Source of the DNA: Nitrosomonas oligotropha
GTDB lineage: Bacteria; Pseudomonadota; Gammaproteobacteria; Burkholderiales; Nitrosomonadaceae
Assembly: GCF_009833085.1 (NCBI RefSeq)
Contig: NZ_QRBZ01000037.1
Coordinates: forward strand, 1 to 64,000
DNA: 64,000 nucleotides
Direction of reading: 5' to 3'
The notes under the pieces were generated by a model, which was not told where the DNA came from, did not search any database, and was given only the letters and a program-made list of their open reading frames with translations. Below are positions 27,588-34,754 of the stretch, in pieces. Made by a program: the position numbers and the translations under genes. Positions within the stretch are counted from its first letter, which is position 1, and every line of letters starts with the position of its first letter.

Positions 27588-28682
27588 ATGCAAAAAGACT
27601 TTCATCATGCAACAACTTATGTCTTGGCACGCTTGGCCGGTTTTGATCACCCCGCAGCGGATATCATTGCCTATGCTTCGCAATATGTCGACGATGCGAC
27701 CAATTCAGGGGTGATTCGTTTTACCGATGGTTCCATGTATGAACATATCAGTTCGTCGCATAAAACATTCGATTACAAGAATTTTGACGAGCTGGCCAAC
27801 CACCAGGCGTGGCTGCCGTTTCATTTCTTGCCGGGCAATAATGAAGCGAATGCCAGGGAGAATCCGCAGGATACCTTCATGGATAAAATCGTTTGCAAAC
27901 CGGACAGTCCTATCGCCAGAGAGATGGTGGCAGCGTGCATCAATAGCAGAAACAGTCCGCACGCTTTGCAGCGGCTCGGCATTACCCTGCATGTCTATGC
28001 CGATACTTGGTCGCATCAGGGTTTCGCCGGAGTGAATCACAAAGACAACGATATCAGTAAGCTGAACGATGAGGACAATCCCGGCAATTACCTGGCGGCC
28101 CGATTGAAAGATTTCTTTGGCGACGCGTTTGATGATGTCGCCAGTAAGCTGGTGGGCGATACCTTGCCGCTTGGTCACGGCGCCGCGCTTTCCTATCCGG
28201 ATCGCCCCTATTTAAAGTGGAGCTACAAAGATCACCATAAGAACAGAGTCGTTAGAGATAACGCGGCAATTTTTCTACAGGCGGCGGAAAAAATGGTCAT
28301 CGCTATGCAGCGTTTCCGCCTGGGTGACGCCAATGCCAATGTGCCCGGGTTGCAGGCGACGGATAAAGCCAGAATCGAGGCGTTGTTCCGCAATATCAAG
28401 CACGATGAAGAAAATGCCCGGCATGCAGCCTGGCTGGAGCGTATCGCAACCGGTTATTTCAATTTCCCGCCGGTTAATCTCACGTATATCGCAAAAGGGC
28501 CCGGCTCGTGGAAACACAAGGCGCTGGGTACGATCAGAGTTACCGACGATAAAAGCGAGAGGTTTGAACTTAAACCTGACTTTCTGACCAGCCATTGGAA
28601 ATTGTTCCACGATGCGTTGCAATTACACCGCTTTTATGTGATTCATGAACTGTTGCCGCGCTATGGTATTTGCGCGGCATAG
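27588..28682 (+). CDS. DUF6765 family protein, last gene of glycyl radical enzyme operon
   Basis: A 364-aa soluble, histidine-rich protein of the DUF6765 family, whose function is not established. The N-terminus reads KDFHHATTYVLARLAGF then IAYASQYVDDATNSG. A later block LGITLHVYADTWSHQGF near residues 130-146 carries His and Asp spaced as in the zinc sites of the phospholipase C/P1 nuclease superfamily, which is an inference only. No signal peptide is seen, which argues against a secreted phospholipase. GAGAGGGAGA lies just before the ATG, 23 bp after the activase. It converges with rlpA. Confidence 0.75.
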   Translation: MQKDFHHATTYVLARLAGFDHPAADIIAYASQYVDDATNSGVIRFTDGSMYEHISSSHKTFDYKNFDELANHQAWLPFHFLPGNNEANARENPQDTFMDKIVCKPDSPIAREMVAACINSRNSPHALQRLGITLHVYADTWSHQGFAGVNHKDNDISKLNDEDNPGNYLAARLKDFFGDAFDDVASKLVGDTLPLGHGAALSYPDRPYLKWSYKDHHKNRVVRDNAAIFLQAAEKMVIAMQRFRLGDANANVPGLQATDKARIEALFRNIKHDEENARHAAWLERIATGYFNFPPVNLTYIAKGPGSWKHKALGTIRVTDDKSERFELKPDFLTSHWKLFHDALQLHRFYVIHELLPRYGICAA

Positions 28683-28745
28683 CTTCAGGTTATTGCGAAA
28701 TCAGCGCCTGCAACCGGTATCTTGGCGGGATATCCGGGAAGGCTT

Positions 28746-29261
28746 TTATTGCTGACTGATCTTATCGTCGAGATGCTCGACCCTGACTTTGGCGACGCCA
28801 TGCAAGCCGATCTTTTTGGCTGCGCCGTGCGATAAATCGATGATTCTGCCTTTCTTGAACGGTCCGCGGTCGTTGACCAGAACGTCGACATGACGGCCGT
28901 TTTGCAGATTGGTCACCCGGACGCGCGATGGCAAGGGCAATGTTTTATGCGCGGCGGTTAAGCCGTGCGGGACGAAACGTGTTCCCATCGCGGTGCGATT
29001 GCCCGATTCCGAGCCATACCAGGAGGCATGGCCGACTTCCCGGTAACCGGCGGCCGAGCGCATCGGGTAGTAGGTGACGCCCTTTATCTTGTATGGTTTG
29101 TTGTAAGGTGCGGTGAGACTGGGGTAGCGTTGACTGCCTGCATCGGATGAACGCTGCGAAGTACCGGAGAACATCGAAGCGCAGCCGCTGATCAAGCCGG
29201 CAGTCAGCAGCATGACGCCCAGATGCTTGCGATAGGTTGATTGTTGCATGGTATCTTTCAT
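28746..29261 (-). CDS. rlpA: Septal ring lytic transglycosylase RlpA
   Basis: A 171-aa outer-membrane lipoprotein. The signal peptide ends in the lipobox LISGC and the mature part carries the double-psi beta-barrel: GHASWYGSESGNRTAMGTRF, LPLPSRVRVTNLQNGR and VNDRGPFKKGRIIDLSHGAAKKIG. RlpA cleaves naked glycan strands at the division septum. This form has no C-terminal SPOR domain, so it is a short variant. I chose the ATG at 29261 because GGAAA lies 7 nt upstream; an ATG at 29249 also keeps the signal peptide. Confidence 0.9.
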   Translation of the reverse strand: MKDTMQQSTYRKHLGVMLLTAGLISGCASMFSGTSQRSSDAGSQRYPSLTAPYNKPYKIKGVTYYPMRSAAGYREVGHASWYGSESGNRTAMGTRFVPHGLTAAHKTLPLPSRVRVTNLQNGRHVDVLVNDRGPFKKGRIIDLSHGAAKKIGLHGVAKVRVEHLDDKISQQ

Positions 29262-29353
29262 ACACAAGTTTCCAAAACGCATTGGATTATAACGGTATCT
29301 CGTTGCCAATAGTTATGATCGATGGGATGCGCTTTTGTTCGCATCACAAAATC

Positions 29354-29381
29354 TTGAATTTGCATTGATCAATCATATTAT
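29354..29381 (+). promoter_or_regulatory. Candidate sigma-70 promoter for speB
   Basis: TTGAAT and TATTAT are separated by 16 bp, about 70 bp before the agmatinase start codon. The spacer contains the palindrome ATTGATCAAT (29364-29373). Confidence 0.45.
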
Positions 29382-29452
29382 CATCGCAAACCGGTGCTGA
29401 AGCGGCAAGATTGCGCCAGCGCATTCAACGACAAAGGAAGAAGGACTGAACT

Positions 29453-30430
29453 ATGACGGAAAACAGTCACATCAAAATCAATGGCGCGATCGCACACGAG
29501 AGTCCTTACGGCATGCTGCGCGAGCCGACTTTTTCGGGCGTGATGTCCTTCATGCGGCGCAATTACAGCAAGGATATTTCCGGGGCCGATCTGGTGATCA
29601 GCGGTATTCCGTTTGATCTGGCGGTGACTTACCGCTCCGGCACGCGCTTCGGGCCGCAGGGCATCCGTTTGGCGTCGGCCGAAGTGGCGTCGATGAAACC
29701 TTATCCGTGGGGGTTCGATCCGTTCGAGAACCTTGCCGTGGTCGATTTTGGCGATTGCTATCTCGATGTGCATAATCCGATGACCATCCATGAAACGATT
29801 GCCGCTCATGCCCGGCATATTCTGGCATCGGGTGCGCGCATGCTGACGTTTGGCGGCGATCACTATATCAGTTATCCGCTGCTGAAAGCGCATGCGGAAA
29901 AGTTTGGCGCGCCGCTCGCGCTGATTCATTTCGATGCGCATAGCGATACCTGGTCAGACGATACGCCGAGTTCGCTGAATCACGGTTCGATGTTTTATAA
30001 AGCCGTGCAGGACGGATTGATCGATCCCAAACACTCGGTACAAATCGGTATCCGCACCTGGAATGACGATTTCATGGGCATACATGCGTTGGATGCGACT
30101 TGGGTGCACCGGCATGGCGCCGATGCGGTGATCGCCGAAGTTGAACGTATCGTCGGCGATCGTCCGGCTTACTTTACCTTCGATATCGATTGCCTCGATC
30201 CGGCGTATGCGCCCGGCACCGGCACGCCGGTGTGTGGCGGATTGACTACCGCGCAGGCGCTGGCGATCATTCGCGGTTTTACCGGCATTAATCTGATCGG
30301 TATGGATATCGTGGAAGTGTCGCCGCCCTACGATCACAGCCAGATTACGGCGCTTGCCGCGGCGCATATCGCCTGCGATTTGATTTGCTTGCTGGCAAAA
30401 CGCAAAGCGGACGGGTTGCTGCATATTTGA
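29453..30430 (+). CDS. speB: Agmatinase (ureohydrolase family)
   Basis: A 325-aa binuclear Mn enzyme of the arginase/agmatinase family. The metal motifs are GGDHYISYPLL, HFDAHSDTW and FDIDCLDPAYAPGTGTP. The family converts agmatine to putrescine and urea; guanidinobutyrase or related activities cannot be excluded from sequence. No arginine decarboxylase gene is nearby. AAGGAAGAAGGA precedes the ATG. It stands alone between rlpA and the converging outer-membrane gene. Confidence 0.9.
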   Translation: MTENSHIKINGAIAHESPYGMLREPTFSGVMSFMRRNYSKDISGADLVISGIPFDLAVTYRSGTRFGPQGIRLASAEVASMKPYPWGFDPFENLAVVDFGDCYLDVHNPMTIHETIAAHARHILASGARMLTFGGDHYISYPLLKAHAEKFGAPLALIHFDAHSDTWSDDTPSSLNHGSMFYKAVQDGLIDPKHSVQIGIRTWNDDFMGIHALDATWVHRHGADAVIAEVERIVGDRPAYFTFDIDCLDPAYAPGTGTPVCGGLTTAQALAIIRGFTGINLIGMDIVEVSPPYDHSQITALAAAHIACDLICLLAKRKADGLLHI

Positions 30431-30441
30431 CCGGGCGCACG

Positions 30442-31755
30442 TTAAAAAACGTAACGCAGGTTAATACCGCCACCCCAATCCGGGCTGCGTTCCGAGAAGC
30501 CTTTCAGGCCATAAATATTCAGTCTGAAATGGTTACTGACTCTTTGTGAAAGATACACGGTAAGGTCGCGGCTGTCTTGCAGCCGCACCGGCGATTGCCC
30601 CATGTTGTAACTCGTTCCCAAAGTGACGGTTCCGGATAAGCGGTAACCGATCCCGGCCGCGCCATAAAATACGTTGTGAAACGTCACATTGGATGGATTG
30701 CCGAGGATCCGGTAGCCGAAAGTTGCGCTGAGTGTGAAATTCGAGATGGTTTTAAACAAATCTCCTTGCACTGCGTAATCGACCTGACCGGTACCCAGGT
30801 TCTGGCTGGTGCTGGCCGTGGGGATTTTTAACCGGGCGGTGATATCAAAGGCGATACCGGTCGGCGCATGATCGATTAAGTTGTAGCTGAAGGCGGTAAC
30901 TACGTCGCCCAGCCCGGAGCGGCTGGTGCTTGAAAGCGGAGAGCCGCCCAAGGGAATGCCGCCTGCCAGGCCGAGCGCGCCGACTTTAAGCTGCCTCAAT
31001 TTGCCAATGGCATCCGCTGAATCATCATCGCCGTCATCACTGCCACCGCTACCACCATCGTCGCTGCCACCACTTCCACTTCCACTTCCACTGCCACTGC
31101 CACCGCCACCGCTTCCGTCGCCACCACCATCATCAACTCCACCGCTACCACCGCTGCTGCCGTCATCGCTGCCACCACCGCCACCGCTGCCGCTATCATC
31201 TCCACCGCCGTCATCACTGCCGCCGCCACCGCTGCCGCTATCGTCTCCACCGCTGCCGCTATCGTCTCCACCGCCGTCATCGCTGCCGCCCCCACCGCTG
31301 CCGCTATCATCGTCGTCATCGCTTCCACCTCCGCCTGAGCCGGAATTTCCGCCTGAGCCTGAGTTGTTTCCATTTTCGGAGATAATCACCGGGCAATTAA
31401 TGTTTTGCTCATCGCAAATAACGATACCGCCGCCACTGGAACCCCCGCTCACACCGCCTCCATTAATGATGGTTCCTCGGCCATCGATACCGCCGATCCC
31501 GGGACCCAGCACGTTGTCCGGTCCGGTCATATTGAGGTACGGAAGGGTTACACGGAAGGATGCCCGGCCCTTGTCGTAGCGTGCCGTGAATGGGACATAC
31601 CAGATATCGGTCGCGGATGGTCCGCCGTATTTGCCCGTTGTGAAGTCGGTTGCGGTGCTGAAGCTGAATCCATTCGCAAATACTGCGGGGGAATTACCGG
31701 CAATGGATAGAAGCAGAATTAACCGGAACGGCTGAGATGATAAGAATCGGTGCAT
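30442..31755 (-). CDS. Outer-membrane beta-barrel protein with Gly/Ser/Asp-rich insert
   Basis: A 437-aa exported protein. A signal peptide ends at VFA; barrel-like strands follow (FSTATDFTTGKYGG, WYVPFTARYDKGRASFRVTLPYL). Residues of about 125-245 are almost pure Gly, Ser and Asp, and the C-terminal half resumes beta strands and ends in Phe (GGGINLRYVF), as outer-membrane proteins do. The insert is probably an extracellular disordered loop that could bind Ca2+. The barrel resembles proteins loosely annotated as transporters. It lies 163 bp downstream of the DUF5666 gene on the same strand. Confidence 0.7.
   Translation of the reverse strand: MHRFLSSQPFRLILLLSIAGNSPAVFANGFSFSTATDFTTGKYGGPSATDIWYVPFTARYDKGRASFRVTLPYLNMTGPDNVLGPGIGGIDGRGTIINGGGVSGGSSGGGIVICDEQNINCPVIISENGNNSGSGGNSGSGGGGSDDDDDSGSGGGGSDDGGGDDSGSGGDDSGSGGGGSDDGGGDDSGSGGGGGSDDGSSGGSGGVDDGGGDGSGGGGSGSGSGSGSGGSDDGGSGGSDDGDDDSADAIGKLRQLKVGALGLAGGIPLGGSPLSSTSRSGLGDVVTAFSYNLIDHAPTGIAFDITARLKIPTASTSQNLGTGQVDYAVQGDLFKTISNFTLSATFGYRILGNPSNVTFHNVFYGAAGIGYRLSGTVTLGTSYNMGQSPVRLQDSRDLTVYLSQRVSNHFRLNIYGLKGFSERSPDWGGGINLRYVF
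31012..31377 (-). repeat. Low-complexity tract encoding Gly/Ser/Asp repeats
   Basis: A repetitive stretch of GGC, AGT/AGC and GAT-type codons encodes reiterated units such as SGSGGGGSDDGGGDD. Long imperfect direct repeats make length variation by slippage likely. It lies wholly inside the outer-membrane gene. Confidence 0.85.
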
Positions 31756-31918
31756 GGAGACTTGCTATTGTTGAGGTTAATTTGGTGCTCGACGTGCAGG
31801 GAGTTATTCCTACATGATTGAGTATAATTATCCTACATAGGATAAAACTAACAATTTGAAAAGTAAATAAGTGTTTTACTGATTTAAGTTTGAGAATACC
31901 TTGATCGCGCGTGTTTGC

Positions 31919-33649
31919 TTAGCGATCCAAATCCCTATCGCGATGACTGAAGTCCCTGTCTCGATGACCGCTATGATCGCGAATTTGATCTCTATCCAGG
32001 ACATGATCTCTGTCCGGAACATGGTCTCTATCCAGGGTATGACTTCTATCCAAGGCATGATCTTTATCCGGAGCAGGCTCCCTATCGCGGTTATGATCTC
32101 TATCCGGTTTATCGATATCGCGCAGATTGTCCTTGTGATCGCTTGGTCTCTCCGGACGATCCGGGCCCTCGGTGGACTTCTCGGGTTTGTCCGCGGATCC
32201 GTGACCGGAAAGATTATCCGCGCGGTTATCTTGCGGCTTCTCACCATGACTGCTTCCGGAAGAGCCGGAATGGTCAGTTTTCTCATCGCGGCCAGCCGGG
32301 ATTGCTGCGTCTTTGGCATGAGAATCGCCTCCGGATGCGTGGTTCTTGCCCGAATGACCGTCAGTATCCTTTTTTAATTCCCCTTTATGATCCGAACCAG
32401 ACCCAGACCCGCCACCCTGGTTTTGTTCGTTCTTGTTACTTTGAATCGATTTGGCCTCATGCTCGGCGCCGGAGTTATTTTTTTTGCCGCGATCGCTGGT
32501 GTCGAATCCATCGCTGTCGATTCTTTCCAGAATTTGCAGTTGCACCGGCACTTCTTGCTTGAGTTCAATCCGCTCCGGGTTGATGCGCTGATCCGCTCCG
32601 GGACGGCCGCTGATCTGAATGCGTTGATCCAGTCTGAGATCGCTCCTTGCGTTACCGGATACCGGGCTGCCCGGATCCAATGTGACAATCCGGTTACTCA
32701 GGTTTAGTTCCTTGCCATCCACCGCATTGACATAACCTTCGATTACGACATGATCGACATTGCCGATACTCTGCCGGGTCGGCTCCGCCTGAACCTGATG
32801 CGCCTTCATTTGAAGGCCATCCCAACGGCCCGCGATCGACACTTCCATGCCTTTTGCAAGACCTTGCGGCATTAATTTGGCATCGTGATGGATACGGGTG
32901 CCATTGACTTCAATGCCTTGTTCGTCGATTTGCGTGATATGGCCGTTTAATCTGGCTTCAGCGCGCGGTGCGATGGTCTCGACGCGCGAGGCGGCAATCG
33001 TGCCGCTGGAAAGCCGGTGACCGCTGACTTGTACCCAATCGCCGTTTTTCAGATGGGAGAAATTGCCGTGCTCGCCGCCTTGTCCGATCCGTACGGTTTG
33101 ACCCAATACTTGCATTTCTCCTTTCGCGGCATCGAAGTGGCTGACCGGCCCGACTGCGGCATGAATCACTGCAATGTTGCGCGCCGTGAGTTTATCGCCT
33201 GTGCCCAGTGCCCGGGCGGCAACGACCTGGCCCACGGCCAGTTCGCCCGCGCTGGCTGGCTGGCCATCCATGGAGATGGTTGTGCCGGGGCTGTAATGAA
33301 TTTCAATGCCGTTGACACAAATACTGGCGAATCCGGTGATGACGCCCACAATTCCCGTGCCGCCGATACCGCCATCGTTTGCGATGCTTCCGGTTCCGCC
33401 GATTCCGCCTTGCGGATTACCGGTGCCACCCATGCCGCCATCGTGCAGGCCAGTCCCGCCGATACCGGATTGAGCCGCGCCGGTGCCGCCGATTCCGGAG
33501 TGGGCAAGCGTGACAGGGTTAATGAGAGAGGCATTGCTATCGCAGTTATTTTGCGCGAATGCGCTGACCGCGCATGAGAATGTTAAAGCGATGATGCCTA
33601 ATTGTTGCAGGCTGGTTTGGCATATCGCTGCTAATGAAATTTTTTTCAT
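31919..33649 (-). CDS. DUF5666 domain protein, exported, with terminal repeats
   Basis: A 576-aa exported protein. Its signal peptide (MKKISLAAICQ to SAFA) fixes the start at 33649, since an upstream in-frame extension carries no signal. After it comes a run of GIGGTG repeats (about residues 35-85), then tandem DUF5666 OB-like domains (VVAARALGTGDKLTARNIAVI and similar). The last 200 residues are a highly charged tail ending in HxxDRD hexapeptide repeats. DUF5666 proteins are envelope proteins without a firm function. The gene follows the DUF6502 gene after a 23-bp gap, so the two are probably co-transcribed. Confidence 0.78.
   Translation of the reverse strand: MKKISLAAICQTSLQQLGIIALTFSCAVSAFAQNNCDSNASLINPVTLAHSGIGGTGAAQSGIGGTGLHDGGMGGTGNPQGGIGGTGSIANDGGIGGTGIVGVITGFASICVNGIEIHYSPGTTISMDGQPASAGELAVGQVVAARALGTGDKLTARNIAVIHAAVGPVSHFDAAKGEMQVLGQTVRIGQGGEHGNFSHLKNGDWVQVSGHRLSSGTIAASRVETIAPRAEARLNGHITQIDEQGIEVNGTRIHHDAKLMPQGLAKGMEVSIAGRWDGLQMKAHQVQAEPTRQSIGNVDHVVIEGYVNAVDGKELNLSNRIVTLDPGSPVSGNARSDLRLDQRIQISGRPGADQRINPERIELKQEVPVQLQILERIDSDGFDTSDRGKKNNSGAEHEAKSIQSNKNEQNQGGGSGSGSDHKGELKKDTDGHSGKNHASGGDSHAKDAAIPAGRDEKTDHSGSSGSSHGEKPQDNRADNLSGHGSADKPEKSTEGPDRPERPSDHKDNLRDIDKPDRDHNRDREPAPDKDHALDRSHTLDRDHVPDRDHVLDRDQIRDHSGHRDRDFSHRDRDLDR
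31988..32113 (-). repeat. Seven 18-bp tandem repeats encoding HxxDRD
   Basis: Seven consecutive imperfect 18-bp units of the type ATCTCTATCCAGGACATG (plus-strand reading) lie at the 3' end of the DUF5666 gene. They encode a charged hexapeptide such as HTLDRD or HVPDRD on the minus strand. Confidence 0.85.
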
Positions 33650-33672
33650 TCGGATAGATTCAAGTTCTTGTG

Positions 33673-34545
33673 CTAGGAGTGCGAATCGCTTGCTTGCCCG
33701 GAGGTTTTTTCCGCCTCGACCGGCTCGCTGTAATAATAAATGCCAAATGTCATGCGGTAATCCGGTTCGCATTTTTGCGCATCGGTTTTTTCCAGTTCCA
33801 AAGCGCTCTTGTTGATCGCAAGCAAGGATTCCATGCCAAGCTGCGCGGATTTCTCTGCGAGAATTTTGACAGAATCGGCGCTCAATCCATCGTAGTAGAC
33901 GCTGCGCTCCAGAAAAGGCTGATTGTGACCGAGCAAGTTGCTGGTTGCCGCCGCCGCGTGATCGTGCAAGTTATGGCCAAAATAAAAAACTTTTTCGTCA
34001 AAGCCATGCGCGGGAATGAACGCCGCCGTATTGAGACAAACGCGGTTTTCTTCGTCGAAGTGCGCCACGCCGAGCCTTAACCACTCATCAAGCACAACCC
34101 GTGAGCGGATATCGCAGCTCACACTGGCGACCAATCCCTCAAAAGAAATATCGCCCCCTTCCCGGGCGAATCTTGGCAGCCGCTTGGGTTGATTGTTTTC
34201 GTCCAGATAACGGGGATCGCTGCTCCAGAGACTGACCAGCCGGGCGCCGAGTGAAACCGCTTGCGGCGTGGTTTCGGTGTCGGCATAACTGCCATGGCGC
34301 AAGCGCTTGATGTCTTTGCGGTGAATACCGGTCAGCAAACTGAGATGACTATCCGTAGAAGGCTTGCCGCCGATTTTGAAGTCGTTTGCCGCCACTTCGA
34401 CAAATAAATCTTTCAGCATTTCCGTCAGGAAAGGATAGGTAATTCCTTTGGCCAGCATCAGTTTGATGAATGGACGTAATACCCGGCGCACTGCTGTGAT
34501 CAGTGCCGGTGAAAGGTTTGAATTGGTTGAATGAACACCATGCAT
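33673..34545 (-). CDS. DUF6502 family protein, putative transcriptional regulator
   Basis: A 290-aa soluble protein of the DUF6502 family. The N-terminus reads LRPFIKLMLAKGITYPFLTEMLKDLFVEVA, and the segment STDSHLSLLTGIHRKDIKRLRHG (about residues 63-85) has the shape of a helix-turn-helix. The C-terminal part has no motif that I recognise. A role as regulator of itself, the DUF5666 gene and the divergent cupredoxin gene is inferred from the helix-turn-helix and from the operator-like repeats directly upstream. The start is ATG with no strong ribosome binding site. Confidence 0.75.
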   Translation of the reverse strand: MHGVHSTNSNLSPALITAVRRVLRPFIKLMLAKGITYPFLTEMLKDLFVEVAANDFKIGGKPSTDSHLSLLTGIHRKDIKRLRHGSYADTETTPQAVSLGARLVSLWSSDPRYLDENNQPKRLPRFAREGGDISFEGLVASVSCDIRSRVVLDEWLRLGVAHFDEENRVCLNTAAFIPAHGFDEKVFYFGHNLHDHAAAATSNLLGHNQPFLERSVYYDGLSADSVKILAEKSAQLGMESLLAINKSALELEKTDAQKCEPDYRMTFGIYYYSEPVEAEKTSGQASDSHS

Positions 34546-34606
34546 AACAATTGTCCGCGAGGAAATTAAACGCCATTAACTAATGATTGCAAACCATTTT
34601 AGCATG

Positions 34607-34627
34607 TTGTGGGAAAATATCACACAA
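34607..34627. promoter_or_regulatory. Operator-like inverted repeat, copy 1
   Basis: A 21-bp imperfect palindrome with TTGTG at one end and CACAA at the other around GGGAAAATATCA. It overlaps the region just upstream of a possible leftward -10 (TAAAAT on the minus strand, 34596-34601) for the DUF6502 gene. Twenty bases recur with one mismatch at 34669-34688. Confidence 0.65.
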
Positions 34628-34631
34628 ATTG

Positions 34632-34660
34632 TTGACATGGAAAATTTTCCCACGTATAGT
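34632..34660 (+). promoter_or_regulatory. Sigma-70 promoter for cupredoxin/propeller gene
   Basis: TTGACA (34632-34637) and TATAGT (34655-34660) are separated by exactly 17 bp, a near-consensus promoter about 95 bp before the start codon. An operator-like palindrome (GGAAAATTTTCC core, 34636-34653) fills its spacer. Confidence 0.65.
34636..34653. promoter_or_regulatory. Operator-like palindrome, copy 2 (inverted orientation)
   Basis: ATGGAAAATTTTCCCACG-type sequence with the perfect core GGAAAATTTTCC. Read on the minus strand it begins GTGGGAAAAT, as in copies 1 and 3. It sits between the -35 and -10 elements, where binding would block the rightward promoter. Confidence 0.55.
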
Positions 34661-34668
34661 TCATTGTG

Positions 34669-34688
34669 TGCGGGAAAATATCACACAA
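34669..34688. promoter_or_regulatory. Operator-like repeat, copy 3
   Basis: Twenty bases identical to 34608-34627 except for one T-to-C change. It covers the expected transcription start region of the rightward promoter and is 61 bp from copy 1. Confidence 0.6.
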
Positions 34689-34754
34689 AAATGGCTTTCA
34701 TCAATGATGCATCGAAAGCTGCCGTTTTAGTAAATGTTGAATGAGAGATTCTCT

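Noticed and set aside
30926-31579. 217-codon proline-rich plus-strand open frame
   Set aside because: It is the antisense reading of the Gly/Ser/Asp tract; runs of Pro and Ser arise automatically.
31988-32113. CRISPR-like array
   Set aside because: The 18-bp units are contiguous without spacers and encode a peptide repeat inside a gene.
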